NCBI RefSeq assembly: GCF_900659865.1
Contig: NZ_LR213782.1
Span: 1 to 52,857, forward strand
DNA: 52,857 nucleotides
DNA from: Hyella patelloides LEGE 07179
GTDB taxonomy: Bacteria; Cyanobacteriota; Cyanobacteriia; Cyanobacteriales; Xenococcaceae
Direction of reading: 5' to 3'
Shown: positions 9,538 through 19,588 of the stretch, piece after piece
Layout of the letters: every line of letters begins with the position of its first letter
Numbering within the stretch: position 1 is the stretch's first letter
Made by a program: the position numbers and the translations under genes
The notes under the pieces: model-generated
The model's input: the letters and a program-made list of their open reading frames with translations, nothing else
Database searches by the model: none
What the model was told of the DNA's origin: nothing

Positions 9538-10983
9538 ATGACTATTAGAGTAAGGATTGCTCCTTCACCCACAGGTAACTTACATATTGGCACAGCAAGA
9601 ACGGCGGTATTCAATTGGTTATATGCTCATAACCAAGAAGGTAAATTTGTTTTAAGAATTGAAGACACCGATCTAGAGAGATCGCGTTCTGAATATACTG
9701 AGAATATCAAGTCTGGTTTAGAATGGCTTGGTCTAACTTGGGATGAGGGACCTTTTTTCCAAACTCAACGGCTAGATAAATATACAGCAGCGATTCAAAC
9801 TTTGATCGATCGAGGGTTAGCTTATTCTTGCTACTGTACCCCTGAAGAGTTAGACAAAATGCGGGAAAATCAAAAAGCTAAAGGTTTGGCTCCCCGCTAT
9901 GATAATCGCCATCGCAATCTCTCTTCAGAAGAAAAAGCAGCTTTTGAAGCCGAAGGACGTAAACCAGTCATTAGATTTAAAATTGACGACGATCGCGAAA
10001 TAGTTTGGCAGGATAAAGTTAGAGGTAGAGTATCTTGGCAAGGAAGTGATTTGGGTGGTGACATGGTAGTCGCTCGTGCTGGAGAGACAGAAGCTATTGG
10101 ACAACCCCTCTATAACTTAGCTGTAGTAGTAGATGATATTGATATGGCAATTACCCATGTCATTCGTGGAGAAGATCATATTGCTAATACTGCCAAACAA
10201 ATTTTACTTTATGAAGCTTTGGGCGCAAAAGTACCTGAATTTGCCCATACGCCTTTAATTCTCAACCAAGATGGTAAAAAATTGTCTAAAAGAGATGGGG
10301 TAACATCTATAGATGATTTCCGTAAAATGGGTTTTCTCCCCGAAGCATTGGCTAACTATATGACTCTGTTGGGTTGGACTCCCCCAGATTCAACCGAAGA
10401 GATTTTTACCCTGGAAGAAGCAGCAACTAAATTTGATTTAGGGCGAGTTAACAAAGCGGGTGCAAAATTTGATTGGGCAAAACTAGATTGGATTAACAGC
10501 CAGTATTTGCATAAAATGCCAGCTAATGAGTTAGTAGAGTTATTAATTCCCTATTGGCAATCAGCAGGATATGAAGTTAACCTAGATAGCGATCGGTCTT
10601 GGCTAGAAAGTCTTACTGCGATGGTTACACCTAACTTGACTCGTTTAGCAAATGTGGTTGAAGAAACCAAGCTCTTATTTGGAGAATCTGTAGAGTATAC
10701 CGATGAAGCTATCGAATTTCTGAAACAAGAAGGAGTCGATCTGGTTTTACAAGAAGCTATTACTGCAATTGAAGAAGCTGACACTTTAGAAACAGCAGAC
10801 GCTAAAGGAATTATCAAGCAAGTTACTAAAAGTCAAAAAGTTAAAAAAGGCTTAGTAATGCGATCGCTACGTGCTGGTTTAACAGGAGAAATGCATGGTC
10901 CTGATTTAATTCAGTCTTGGGTTTTACTAAACCAAAAGCAATTAGATCGAGGGCGTTTAAGCAAAGCTTTGAGCTTAATTTAA
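9538..10983 (+). CDS. gltX: Glutamyl-tRNA synthetase
   Basis: The enzyme charges tRNA-Glu, and in cyanobacteria usually also tRNA-Gln for later amidation; glutamyl-tRNA also feeds chlorophyll and haem synthesis. The class I signatures are present: [13 protein letters not shown] near the N-terminus (HIGH) and KLSKRDGV (KMSKS). From ATG 9538 it is 481 residues, normal for the family. An in-frame ATG at 9490 would add 16 residues (RNGIRYGSK...) encoded partly by the MITE-like element, with no family support; AAGGA at 9522-9526 favours 9538. A hairpin follows the stop. Confidence 0.96.
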   Translation: MTIRVRIAPSPTGNLHIGTARTAVFNWLYAHNQEGKFVLRIEDTDLERSRSEYTENIKSGLEWLGLTWDEGPFFQTQRLDKYTAAIQTLIDRGLAYSCYCTPEELDKMRENQKAKGLAPRYDNRHRNLSSEEKAAFEAEGRKPVIRFKIDDDREIVWQDKVRGRVSWQGSDLGGDMVVARAGETEAIGQPLYNLAVVVDDIDMAITHVIRGEDHIANTAKQILLYEALGAKVPEFAHTPLILNQDGKKLSKRDGVTSIDDFRKMGFLPEALANYMTLLGWTPPDSTEEIFTLEEAATKFDLGRVNKAGAKFDWAKLDWINSQYLHKMPANELVELLIPYWQSAGYEVNLDSDRSWLESLTAMVTPNLTRLANVVEETKLLFGESVEYTDEAIEFLKQEGVDLVLQEAITAIEEADTLETADAKGIIKQVTKSQKVKKGLVMRSLRAGLTGEMHGPDLIQSWVLLNQKQLDRGRLSKALSLI

Positions 10984-10991
10984 ATTAAAAA

Positions 10992-11026
10992 AGGTGGGCA
11001 ATGCCCACCTCACTAACTGATTTTTT
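10992..11026 (+). terminator. Hairpin after gltX, possible terminator
   Basis: AGGTGGGC and GCCCACCT form a perfect 8-bp stem with a 3-base loop (10992-11010). A run of six T comes about ten bases later, so it is not a textbook terminator. The palindrome also resembles small interspersed cyanobacterial repeats. Confidence 0.45.
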
Positions 11027-11137
11027 AACTCAAACTAACTAAAGATTTCGTAAAGTCTTTTCTTTAAATGGGAGAGAAAGCTAATCTTCTATAAAATAAT
11101 GAATAATAAATAAAAACTTAAGAAAAATTACTTAATA

Positions 11138-12031
11138 ATGACCAGTCGTCTTCGTAATGCTGTCACTAATCAAGAATTTCTAATTACCGCAGAAGTTGCT
11201 CCTCCAAAAGGTAGTAACCCAACCAGAATGCTAAAAGTAGCACAAAAATTAAAAAATCGTGTTCATGCTGTAAACATCACTGATGGTAGCCGTGCGGTAT
11301 TGCGAATGTCTTCTTTAGCTGCTTCGGTAATCTTGCTTAATAACGGTATTGAGCCAGTATGTCAGGTCGCTTGTCGAGATCGCAATGTTATTGGTTTACA
11401 AGCTGATTTAATGGGAGCATCTGCTTTAGGAATTACTAATATTTTGGCATTAACGGGCGATCCTGTAAAAGCGGGAGATCATAAAAAAGCCAAAGCAGTA
11501 TTTGAATTAGAATCAGTTAGATTACTCAGACTGATTAACAAACTCAATCAAGGTATTGACTTTAATGATAAAAAATTACCCGATGAGCCTTTAAACCTTT
11601 TTGCTGGTGCTGCTGTGGATCCACAGTTAAAAAGTTGGTCTGGTTTACAAAAACGTTTTGAGCGCAAAATCGAAGCAGGAGCGCAGTTTTTTCAAAGTCA
11701 AATGATTACAGATTTTGATAAATTAGACAAATTTATGGCTCAAATTGCTTCTGTGGGCAATAAACCCATACTAGCAGGTATTTTTCTGCTAAAATCAGCT
11801 AAAAACGCCCAATTTATCAATAAATATGTTCCAGGGGTAGATATTCCCCAATCAACTATCGATCGCCTAGCCCAAGCCACAGACCCCTTGCAAGAAGGAA
11901 TAGCGATCGCAGCAGAGCAAGTCAAAACCGCTAAAACCTTATGTCAAGGTGTTCACTTAATGGCAGTTAAAAAAGAAGAATTAATCCCCGAAATTCTCGA
12001 TTTGGCAGGAATTGAAGCGATTGATGATTAG
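11138..12031 (+). CDS. metF: Methylenetetrahydrofolate reductase
   Basis: The 297-residue product fits the MTHFR family: LITAEVAPPKGSNP at the N-terminus (the catalytic Glu region), VHAVNITDGSRAVLRMSS, and ILALTGDPVKAGDH. It reduces 5,10-methylene- to 5-methyltetrahydrofolate on FAD for methionine synthesis. Length and the single catalytic domain match bacterial enzymes. Its stop is three bases from the start of the broken FGE-like gene, so the two were probably co-transcribed. Confidence 0.88.
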   Translation: MTSRLRNAVTNQEFLITAEVAPPKGSNPTRMLKVAQKLKNRVHAVNITDGSRAVLRMSSLAASVILLNNGIEPVCQVACRDRNVIGLQADLMGASALGITNILALTGDPVKAGDHKKAKAVFELESVRLLRLINKLNQGIDFNDKKLPDEPLNLFAGAAVDPQLKSWSGLQKRFERKIEAGAQFFQSQMITDFDKLDKFMAQIASVGNKPILAGIFLLKSAKNAQFINKYVPGVDIPQSTIDRLAQATDPLQEGIAIAAEQVKTAKTLCQGVHLMAVKKEELIPEILDLAGIEAIDD

Positions 12032-12034
12032 CAA

Positions 12035-12976
12035 ATGATTTTCATTCAAGGCTGGAAAAAGCTAACTGCAACTGTTCCTTTTATAATCACAATTACAAGT
12101 CTTATTTTAGGGAGCAAAACTTCTCTATCAACTGTTTCCTCAACATCGATAACTCGTGAAGAATGTGAAGCAGACTCTTCTTTTGTCTTTATTCCCCCTG
12201 GAGAATTTATTCTATTTAGCGATCGCCAATAACGAGATTTTGCCTATAACGTTTCAGCACAATCCATTGCCAAGACAGAAGAAGGCATTTTTCAGGCAGA
12301 ACAAAAATTACGACAAACAGGTTGGTTTGAAAAGGAAAATCCCCGTCAATCTATATTTCTACCTAGCTATTTTATTGGTCGTAATCTAGTTACTAACCAG
12401 GAATACCAAGAATTTATCCAAGCTACCAATCATCAACCACCTGGTATCAGTGAAGTAGAATATCAACAACAAGGATTTTTAGTTCATCCCTACTCTAAAG
12501 TAAAAACCTTTTTGTGGAAAAAGAGAAACTATCCTGATGGTACAGCCCAACATCCAGTAGTGCTAATATCTGTGGGCGATATCTCTGCTTATGCTAGCTG
12601 GAAAGGAAAGCAAACAGAAGCAACCTATCGTCTACCCACCGCTATGGAATGGGTAAAAGCTGCTAGAGGAACAGATGGAAGATATTTTCCTTGGGGCAAT
12701 AATTGGCTTGATAAAGGAACAAATGCTGCTGTTAGTGGTTTACATTATACCAGTGCGATCGCAACTTTTCCTCTCAGTCGTAGTGTTTATGGTGTAGAAG
12801 ACATGGCAGGAAACGTCTTTGAGTACACTTCTAGCCTTGAAAATCAGGGTACTCATATTGTAATGAAAGGATGTTCCTGGGACGATTTACCAGGATTTTG
12901 TCGTGCTGCTTACCAACATACTCGTCCAATTAATTCTCGCCATATTTTATTTGGCTTTCGTCTAGTTAAAGAATAA
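12035..12976 (+). pseudogene. Formylglycine-generating-enzyme-like (SUMF1) protein with an in-frame stop
   Basis: One frame runs from ATG 12035 to the stop at 12974-12976 (about 313 codons) and is interrupted only by a TAA at 12230-12232. Upstream are a signal-like hydrophobic start and FVFIPPGEFIL, the start of the FGE-sulfatase domain. Directly after the TAA the family sequence continues (RDFAYN, SYFIGRNLVTNQEYQEFI, ATYRLPTAMEWVKAARG, YGVEDMAGNVFEYTS, MKGCSWDD, FGFRLVKE). A GAA-to-TAA change would explain it. The paired active-site Cys of aerobic FGE are not convincingly present, so it may have been a non-enzymatic or kinase-associated type. Base composition is unchanged across the break, so inactivation looks recent, or it is a sequence error. 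Confidence 0.75.
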
Positions 12977-12989
12977 GACGCATTATTTG

Positions 12990-13427
12990 CTAATCGTCTC
13001 CACCACCAATACCAATACCAGTGTTATAGATAGTAGCACTGGTAACATCCAAACCAATCATTGACGCACCAGATACATCAGCATCAATTACTGTAGCAGC
13101 AGTCAGATTAACACTATCTAAATCAGCATCATTGAAACTGGCGTTGGTCAAATAAGCAGCAGTTAAATCAGCATTTTCTAAGTTTGCACCAGTCAAATCG
13201 GCACCTTCTAGGTTCGCGCCTAATAAATTAGCACCTTCTAGGTTTGCTTCTCTTAAATCTGCACCAATAAGATGGGCTTCCTGTAAATCTGCATTACTAA
13301 GATCGCATCGATAACATTCGCCTGTAGAGAGTAACTGCTTTACATGGCTGGGATTTTCTGCCTGTACGGGAAATGTAGTTGCTAGTACAAAAAGTGCGCC
13401 GACAGTGGCAAATAATTTGGTTTTCAT
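12990..13427 (-). CDS. Secreted pentapeptide-repeat protein
   Basis: The 145-residue product has a Sec signal peptide (MKTKLFATVGALFVLATTFPVQA, cleaved after residue 23). Next comes CYRC at 38-41, which could form a disulfide or bind metal. From about 42 to 130 run A(D/N)Lxx pentapeptide repeats (ADLREANLEGANLLGANLEG) that form a right-handed quadrilateral beta-helix. The C-terminus is Gly/Ile-rich and acidic. Cyanobacteria have many such periplasmic or lumenal proteins without assigned function. It is convergent with the FGE-like gene, 13 bp apart. Confidence 0.85.
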   Translation of the reverse strand: MKTKLFATVGALFVLATTFPVQAENPSHVKQLLSTGECYRCDLSNADLQEAHLIGADLREANLEGANLLGANLEGADLTGANLENADLTAAYLTNASFNDADLDSVNLTAATVIDADVSGASMIGLDVTSATIYNTGIGIGGGDD

Positions 13428-13927
13428 TTTTGTTTCCTGGGGTCGCTATCAAAACAGCTATCTTTATAAGACCCTCTGGATACCTGTTTTTTGGTTCACT
13501 CATGTTGTACCATAATTTTCTTGCCAAATAAATCGGTCAATCGTCATAATTTTGGTGAAAAAACCCTACTTTTCAAAACAGGATTGAAATAGCGCGACAG
13601 TCTTGCAGAAGGGTTTCCCGATCCAGATAAAAATGTACATACGTACTGTTGAAAGAATGCTTTTCTTTCCAAGAGCATCGGGAAGCATTCGGTAAGCACG
13701 CGGGGTCTTCCCTCATTTTCTCTCATCATTAATCATTAAACGTTGGTCAGCAAAAGTTGACATTTTTCTCAAAAAAAGTGATAATAGATACAGAAAATAA
13801 ATCGTTCATCTCTTTCAGTATTTTTTATCAAATTTTTTCATAAAATTACAGAGAGACGGAAGTAAGGAGTTACTCCTGAAGGAACGCGCCCCAAACTCAT
13901 TACCAAATTATTTTGGAGGCGAATTTT
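13428..13927. other. 500-bp intergenic region without a recognised gene
   Basis: No convincing coding frame is present. It contains an inverted repeat TTCCCGAT (13615-13622) / ATCGGGAA (13677-13684) and a small hairpin AGGAG-TTA-CTCCT near 13865-13878. The latter sits in what is probably a long leader for the DUF4278 gene. The character of 13550-13720 recalls dispersed intergenic repeats, but no second copy was found in the window. Confidence 0.4.
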
Positions 13928-14248
13928 ATGAAACTTAACTATCGTGGTGTTAATTACGATTACAACCCCCCAGTAGTTGCTACCAGTGAAGGCGAAGTTG
14001 CTGGTAAATTCCGTGGCTTAGATTGGAGATTCCGTAACTTAGAAAAACCCCCAGTCTTGCAACCACCCCTAAACTTAACTTATCGTGGTGTAGCCTACAG
14101 TAATTGTCCAACAGTTAAAGCTACAGGAACACCCCAAGAACCCAAAGTTAAATCTTTATCTCGTTGGTTGATGCTGCACAAAGAAAAAATGGCGAAAAAT
14201 CGCTCTGCATCTATGTTAAGCCGTACAGCCCACGAAATCGGACTTTAA
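13928..14248 (+). CDS. DUF4278 domain protein
   Basis: The 106-residue product has two YRG modules typical of cyanobacterial DUF4278: KLNYRGVNYDYNPP at the N-terminus and NLTYRGVAYSNCP near residue 50, joined by GKFRGLDWRFRNLEKPP. The C-terminal third is basic. ATG 13928 is chosen because GGAGG at 13915-13919 lies just upstream; the in-frame TTG at 13913 overlaps that site. It has its own terminator and looks monocistronic. The function of the family is not known to me. Confidence 0.8.
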   Translation: MKLNYRGVNYDYNPPVVATSEGEVAGKFRGLDWRFRNLEKPPVLQPPLNLTYRGVAYSNCPTVKATGTPQEPKVKSLSRWLMLHKEKMAKNRSASMLSRTAHEIGL

Positions 14249-14319
14249 ATAGGGCAGATGGCAGATGTTTACTAGGTAAAAGTAAAAGCAAACTAATTTC
14301 TTAACTAAAATTTTGCGAT

Positions 14320-14360
14320 CGGGGTTACAGTGACTTTATTGTCATTGTCCCCGTTTTTTT
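14320..14360 (+). terminator. Rho-independent terminator of the DUF4278 gene
   Basis: A GC-rich stem (CGGGGTTACAGTGAC pairing imperfectly with GTCATTGTCCCCG) is followed by seven T at 14354-14360. Confidence 0.85.
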
Positions 14361-14513
14361 ATGATTTCAAATAATGAAGAGTCTTCTTTTCAAGAATTAG
14401 TTGAACTTGGAAATAGTCCACGTCCCCAAAATTACAACCCAAATTAGAGCGATCTTTTGATACGGTAATAGTCGGACTACAAATCATCAATCTTGTCACA
14501 CTGTTAATTAGTA

Positions 14514-15728
14514 ATGTCATCTTCAGCCCAAAACTTTCAATGGTTGCATCGAGGAACAAGTGAAATTTTCCCTAACCAACCAGAATCCAATAATCCAGAA
14601 GAAAACCTGGAACAGAGAATCCTCAATAGCGATCGCCCTTTACGGGTTAAACTAGGTATCGATCCCACTGGGACAGATATTCATCTCGGACATAGTATCC
14701 CTTATCGAAAGTTACGGGCGTTTCAAGATGCAGGACATATTGCAGTGGTGATTATTGGGGATTTTACCGCCCAAATCGGCGATCCTACAGGAAAATCTGA
14801 TGTTCGTCGTCAGTTAACCCCAGAAGAAGTCAAAGCTAATGGAGAAACTTATCTCAAGCAATTACGCCCTATTCTCGATTTTGATACCCCTGGTAGATTA
14901 GAAATTCGCTACAATTCCGAATGGTTGAGCCAATTAGATTTAGCGAAAATCCAAGAACTGCTAGCTACGATGACAGTAGGTCAAATGTTAGCTAAAGAAG
15001 GTTTTGCCGAACGCTACAACCAAGAAAAACCAATCTTTCTCCATGAGTTTTTATATCCTTTGATGCAAGGCTACGATTCTGTTGCTGTAGATGCGGATGT
15101 GGAATTAGGAGGAACAGATCAAAAATTCAATATTGTTGTGGGTAGAGATTTACAGCGACACTTTAAGAAAAGACCACAGTTTGGCTTACTATTACCTATT
15201 CTGTTAGGCACAGACGGAGTACAAAAAATGTCTAAATCTCTTAATAACTACGTGGGGTTACAAGAAGATGCTTTATCCATGTATTCTAAGTTGGAAAAAA
15301 CCCCTGACGCACTGTTACCAGAATATTTTGAATTACTAACTAACCTCGATTTAACTAGCCTTCCCGAAAATCCCAGAGAATGTCAACAGAAATTAGCTGT
15401 AGAGATTGTCTCTCAGTTTCATGGTAAAGATGCAGCTCAAAAAGCACAACAAGATGCCATAGAAATAGTTAAAAAAGGTGGTGCGGGGAGTGATAGTGTA
15501 CCTAAATATTCCCTTGCAGAAGTAGAATTTCCTGCCAAAATTTTTTATATTCTAAATGTTAGCGGATTATGTAAAAGTAGCGGAGACGGTAGAAGACAAA
15601 TCAAAGGGGGTGCAGTGCGCTTAGACGGAGATCGCATTACTGAGGAAAATCTTACTTTTAATTCCCCTGATGAGTTATCTGGAAAGGTATTACAAGTAGG
15701 GAAAAAAAGATTTGTACGGTTAGTTTAA
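14514..15728 (+). CDS. tyrS: Tyrosyl-tRNA synthetase
   Basis: The class I enzyme of 404 residues shows the HIGH-type motif in [19 protein letters not shown], the tyrosine-binding region ([20 protein letters not shown]), KMSKS in [12 protein letters not shown], and a C-terminal S4-like RNA-binding domain ([20 protein letters not shown]). The HLGH form and length suit the second bacterial TyrRS subclass (TyrZ-like). It charges tRNA-Tyr in the cytosol. No operon partner; about 200 bp separates it from pyrF. Confidence 0.94.
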   Translation: MSSSAQNFQWLHRGTSEIFPNQPESNNPEENLEQRILNSDRPLRVKLGIDPTGTDIHLGHSIPYRKLRAFQDAGHIAVVIIGDFTAQIGDPTGKSDVRRQLTPEEVKANGETYLKQLRPILDFDTPGRLEIRYNSEWLSQLDLAKIQELLATMTVGQMLAKEGFAERYNQEKPIFLHEFLYPLMQGYDSVAVDADVELGGTDQKFNIVVGRDLQRHFKKRPQFGLLLPILLGTDGVQKMSKSLNNYVGLQEDALSMYSKLEKTPDALLPEYFELLTNLDLTSLPENPRECQQKLAVEIVSQFHGKDAAQKAQQDAIEIVKKGGAGSDSVPKYSLAEVEFPAKIFYILNVSGLCKSSGDGRRQIKGGAVRLDGDRITEENLTFNSPDELSGKVLQVGKKRFVRLV

Positions 15729-15836
15729 GGAATAAGGAAGTGGAAAAAGTAGGAAGAGATAAAAGAGATAAATAAGGATTAAGAAGATAAGGAAAAATAA
15801 TAATAGCAACAGTTAGCTATTAACAATTAACCACTG

Positions 15837-15864
15837 TAAGGACGTTCTATCAGAACGTCTCTAC
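15837..15864. repeat. Small palindromic intergenic repeat
   Basis: GACGTTCT and AGAACGTC (15841-15848 and 15852-15859) form a perfect hairpin with a 3-base loop, framed by GTAAG and TCTAC. The GTA..GG...CTAC frame is the same style as the palindrome at 39067-39094. Confidence 0.55.
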
Positions 15865-15930
15865 CCACTAACCATATTATCCCCGTTTACCCCGCTTAGT
15901 TTGGGGCTTGACGGAACTAACCATTAACGT

Positions 15931-16629
15931 ATGAGCCATAAAATAATCGTTCCCCTAGATGTTCCTACTTTAGAAGATGCCAAGACTCTTGTCGAGAAAT
16001 TACCCCAGGTAAGCTTTTGGAAAGTGGGGTTAGAACTTTTTGTGAGTACGGGTGCAGATATTTTGCAATACCTCAAAGATCGGGATAAAAAAATCTTTCT
16101 CGATCTTAAGTTTCATGATATCCCTAACACTGTAGCGGGTGCTTGTCGTTCGGCTCTTATTTATGAAGTAGATTTGTTAACTCTCCATGCAACAGCAGGA
16201 AGAAAGGCATTAGAAGCTGCGGTAGCTGCGGTTAAAGATGCGAAAAAACCACCCCAGTTATTAGCTATTAGCTTGCTTACCAGTATTGATAGTCGTAGTT
16301 TAGCTTTCGATCTCAAAGTACCCCTAGAGTTGCCAGAATATGCTCTTAATATGGCAATGTTAGCCAAAGAATCGGGACTTAATGGCGCAGTGTGTTCGCC
16401 CCAAGAAGTATCTAAATTGCGGGAAGTTTGTGGTCAAGATTTTACTTTAGTTTGCCCAGGAATCCGTCCTAGTTGGTCTGTTAAAGGCGATCAAAGCCGA
16501 ATTGCTACTCCTAAAGATGCGATCACTCAAGGAGCAAGTTATCTGGTGATTGGGCGACCTATTACGGCTGCGGATAAACCTGCTGAAGCATGGGAAAGAA
16601 TATGTCAGGAAATTGATGATGAGGGATGA
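15931..16629 (+). CDS. pyrF: Orotidine-5'-phosphate decarboxylase
   Basis: The 232-residue enzyme makes UMP from OMP in pyrimidine synthesis. The catalytic tetrad region is intact: [14 protein letters not shown] with Asp58, Lys60 and Asp63. The phosphate-binding end [14 protein letters not shown] is also present. Length is normal. The 340 bp after it hold two HIP1-centred palindromes (near 16655 and 16694) and no supported gene. Confidence 0.95.
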   Translation: MSHKIIVPLDVPTLEDAKTLVEKLPQVSFWKVGLELFVSTGADILQYLKDRDKKIFLDLKFHDIPNTVAGACRSALIYEVDLLTLHATAGRKALEAAVAAVKDAKKPPQLLAISLLTSIDSRSLAFDLKVPLELPEYALNMAMLAKESGLNGAVCSPQEVSKLREVCGQDFTLVCPGIRPSWSVKGDQSRIATPKDAITQGASYLVIGRPITAADKPAEAWERICQEIDDEG

Positions 16630-16968
16630 GGAATGAAAAATATTATTTTGGGAAAAAAAGCGATCGCTTTTTAACAATTTATCATCATTAAAGCGATCGC
16701 CTTTGTTCTGACGTTTAGCTAAAGATACTCCAATAAACCAAGTCTTACTTAAAGTAATAACTTTTTCCCTCCAGGTCATATTATCTAAGGTAGCCAGTAG
16801 ATAGCTAAGACAAAATAGTAAAAACACTTAATTTTTAAGAGTTTAATTTTATTTAAAAAATATCTAAGTATTATCCTCAATAATAAGGATAAACAATCGG
16901 GGATCGACAATGAAATTACCAATAATAAAATTAGGCTTTGCTGGGAAAAAATAGCTAACAATTATTAA
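16630..16968. other. Intergenic region with HIP1 palindromes, no gene seen
   Basis: Two GCGATCGC-centred palindromes lie at about 16658-16669 and 16693-16701; the first, flanked by A and T runs, could fold as a weak bidirectional terminator for the two convergent genes. No coding frame is supported. Confidence 0.4.
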
Positions 16969-17829
16969 TTACTCAGGATTAATTGCATTATAAATTGCGG
17001 AATAATCAGCATCAGCTAAACCAAGAGCGATCGCTTTTTCAATAATGCTTTTAATTCCTTCTAAGTTATCTGTTACCAAGCCTAATTCTTGTGCTTGAGT
17101 TAAAAACAAATCGGTATCTTTGAGTAAATGTTTGGTAGGAAAATTGGGATTAGCAAAATTGCGATCGCACATTCGAGAGAGTTTTTTATCAAAAGTCGGT
17201 GCGTATAAAGCACTTTCTCGTACTACCTGCATAAATTGTTCTACATCTACTCCTTGGCGTTGCACAAAACCCAAAGTTAAGGCAAAAGTAGAGGTTAAAC
17301 CAGCAATTAACTGATTTAAAGCTAGTTTCATTGCCGAGGCTGTACCTACTGCACCAATATGCATTGGTTCGGGACTATAGTGCTTTAAAACAGGTTTCCA
17401 TTGACTAAATTGTGCCTCTGTACTACCTACCATTACAATTAATTCCCCTGTTTTCACTTGGGGTATACTACCCAATACAGGTGCTTCGAGATATTCTCCT
17501 TCTGCTGCGGTAATGCTGTTACAAATTGTGGTGCTTTCTTGAGGAGAAATTGTTCCCATTTGGATAATAGTGCATTTTTTGAGTAAAGATAAAGTATTTT
17601 CTGCCAACAGCATTTCTTTAATAGCATTAGCGTCAGTTAGCATCAAAATAATGCAGTCAGCTTCTTCTACAACAGTTTTAGGAGAATTAGCTGCAATTGC
17701 ACCTGCTTTCTGTAGAGGTTGTAATTTGCTAGTGGTGCGATTATATACAATTACAGATAAGCCAGCTTCTAATAACTTTAACGCCATTGGCTGACCCATT
17801 AAACCCGTACCAATTAAACCAATTTTCAC
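16969..17829 (-). CDS. NAD(P)-dependent beta-hydroxyacid dehydrogenase family protein
   Basis: The 286-residue product belongs to the 3-hydroxyisobutyrate/tartronate-semialdehyde reductase family. It has the N-terminal dinucleotide site GLIGTGLMGQPMA, the TDANAIKEMLL region, substrate-binding segment GSIPQVKTGELIVMVG, and the catalytic Lys helix in GTASAMKLALNQLIAG. It starts with GTG, whose bases overlap the TGA of tadA (GTGA, 17826-17829), so its translation is coupled to tadA. The substrate cannot be told from sequence. Confidence 0.87.
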   Translation of the reverse strand: MKIGLIGTGLMGQPMALKLLEAGLSVIVYNRTTSKLQPLQKAGAIAANSPKTVVEEADCIILMLTDANAIKEMLLAENTLSLLKKCTIIQMGTISPQESTTICNSITAAEGEYLEAPVLGSIPQVKTGELIVMVGSTEAQFSQWKPVLKHYSPEPMHIGAVGTASAMKLALNQLIAGLTSTFALTLGFVQRQGVDVEQFMQVVRESALYAPTFDKKLSRMCDRNFANPNFPTKHLLKDTDLFLTQAQELGLVTDNLEGIKSIIEKAIALGLADADYSAIYNAINPE

Positions 17830-18335
17830 GCTTTTTTTCTCCTTTTGTTAGCAAACCAAATCTGTAGCTGTTGACGACATTCTGTTTCTGCAATTCCTCC
17901 TAATACGGTTAATTTATGATTGGAAGCAGCACTATCTGGGATATTCAAGACAGTCTGAATTGCTCCAGTTTTAGGATCGTCAGCACCATATACCAATAAT
18001 TTAATTCTGCTATGAATAATCGCCCCCGCACACATCGGACAGGGTTCTAAGGTTACATATAGAGTACAATCATTAAGATGCCAATTCTGTTTTGTTTTAC
18101 TAGCTGTTTGGATCGCTAAAATCTCTGCATGGGCAGTAGCATCACAATTTCTTTCTTTGTAGTTGGCTGTTTTAGCTATTACTTTACCATTTCCATCAAT
18201 AATAATAGCCCCTACAGGTATCTCTCCTGCTTCTCCTGCTTGTTGCGCTAATTCCCTCGCTTTTGCCATCCATTGACAATGAGCCAAATAAGTTTCGTGG
18301 TCTAAATTAACCAGAATATTTGCTTCTTTACTCAT
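17826..18335 (-). CDS. tadA: tRNA-specific adenosine deaminase
   Basis: TadA makes inosine at the wobble position of tRNA-Arg(ACG). The zinc and catalytic signature is complete: His69-Ala-Glu71 (ATAHAEILA) and PCPMC at 98-102 (Cys99, Cys102). The 169 residues fit the family. It heads a two-gene unit with the downstream dehydrogenase (4-bp overlap). An earlier Met is not supported by family length. Confidence 0.92.
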   Translation of the reverse strand: MSKEANILVNLDHETYLAHCQWMAKARELAQQAGEAGEIPVGAIIIDGNGKVIAKTANYKERNCDATAHAEILAIQTASKTKQNWHLNDCTLYVTLEPCPMCAGAIIHSRIKLLVYGADDPKTGAIQTVLNIPDSAASNHKLTVLGGIAETECRQQLQIWFANKRRKKA

Positions 18336-18527
18336 TAACCGTTCAACATTTGTCAGTATTTTATTTGACGTTTTTTTGAGTACAATTACTTAATTAATTC
18401 AAATCAATGGTAGAGCTAGAATATTATCAGTTATAGTTTCCAGAAATAGCTAAAGAAAGCGATCGCTTTTCGATTTCGTTGTACTTCTTACAATCATTTA
18501 CAGGGAGTTGTAGACTACAGCTAACCC

Positions 18528-19448
18528 TTACAAACTTTGAATAATATTTTGTCGGGGCTTGAATGTTTCAATTAATCGTAATTTATGATAAAACTCTTTT
18601 TCTTGATCGCTGATTTGTTTGGGAGTTACGATTTGAATTTCTACTAACTGATCTCCGCGCACTCCGATTTTGTCAGGATAACCTTTATTTGCCAAACGTA
18701 ATCTTTGACCAGAGCGTATTCCTGGGGGTAAATTCATTTTGACTAAACCATCTATCGTAGGTACTTCTATTGCACCTCCTAGCACTGCTTCTATGGGGGA
18801 AATGGGTACTTTACAAAAGACATCTGTACCTTGAATTTCAAAGAAAGGATGACGAGCAACGGTAATTTTAAGATACAAGTCTCCGCCGTCTAATCCTTGT
18901 CCCTTCAAACGAATTTTTTGCCCATTAAACATTGCAGGAGGCATATCTACCTCTAAAGAGCGTCCATCTTCCAAGCGAATACGCTCTCTACCACCGCGAT
19001 AAGCTTTGCTTAAGGGTAGGGTTAATTTAGCTTCAATATCTCTTCTGGGAGGGCGAGAAACCACCCTTTGTCTTTTGGTAGTGCCTGGACGATAATCTGT
19101 ACTATCTACCCTCGTACTGCGGGGACGCTCTGCTGTAGGGGTGCGATTTCGCGGAGGATGATCGTTACGTACAAAATTATCAAAGGGATTGTATCTAGAA
19201 GTTTTAGTTTTACTACTTTTTTTCCCCCAAGCTTGACTAAACTGGTCATATTGCGATCGCTTTGTGGCATCAGAAAGTACTTCATAGGCTTCATTGATGT
19301 CTTTGAATTTTTCTTCAGCCATTTTATTTCCTGGGTTTTGGTCAGGATGATATTTTCTGGCTAAAGAACGATAAGCCCGCTTAATATCTTGGCTAGAAGA
19401 CTTCTTCGTTACACCTAGAATTTCATAATAATTCCGTAAGTTTTGCAT
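18528..19448 (-). CDS. dnaJ: DnaJ-like co-chaperone without zinc finger
   Basis: This 306-residue type II J protein has an N-terminal J domain with HPD at 34-36. A Ser/Thr/Arg/Pro-rich linker follows (about 75-140). Two C-terminal substrate-binding beta domains come last ([59 protein letters not shown]). The Cys-rich zinc-finger repeats of DnaJ type I are missing. It lies 140 bp after dnaK on the same strand, as in the cyanobacterial dnaK3-dnaJ pair, and would stimulate that chaperone's ATPase. Confidence 0.93.
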   Translation of the reverse strand: MQNLRNYYEILGVTKKSSSQDIKRAYRSLARKYHPDQNPGNKMAEEKFKDINEAYEVLSDATKRSQYDQFSQAWGKKSSKTKTSRYNPFDNFVRNDHPPRNRTPTAERPRSTRVDSTDYRPGTTKRQRVVSRPPRRDIEAKLTLPLSKAYRGGRERIRLEDGRSLEVDMPPAMFNGQKIRLKGQGLDGGDLYLKITVARHPFFEIQGTDVFCKVPISPIEAVLGGAIEVPTIDGLVKMNLPPGIRSGQRLRLANKGYPDKIGVRGDQLVEIQIVTPKQISDQEKEFYHKLRLIETFKPRQNIIQSL

Positions 19449-19588
19449 CCTTTCGTTGTCAGCTATCTATCAATGATTAATTAGAAACAAGCACTAATCG
19501 GGGGAATGCTTAAGCAGTCGTTGTTAGTCAAGTCATCAAACCAATTTATAACATTATTGATAATTTTTTAGTATATATTATGTACGTT

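Noticed and set aside
13550-13720. Third copy of the MITE-like element upstream of the DUF4278 gene
   Set aside because: Only a short GC-rich wording (ACTCCTG..GGA.CGCG) is shared with the centre of copy B; neither terminal repeat is present.
16447-16827. 126-codon minus-strand frame overlapping the end of pyrF
   Set aside because: Two thirds of it is antisense to pyrF, and the unique part has no recognisable domain or ribosome site.
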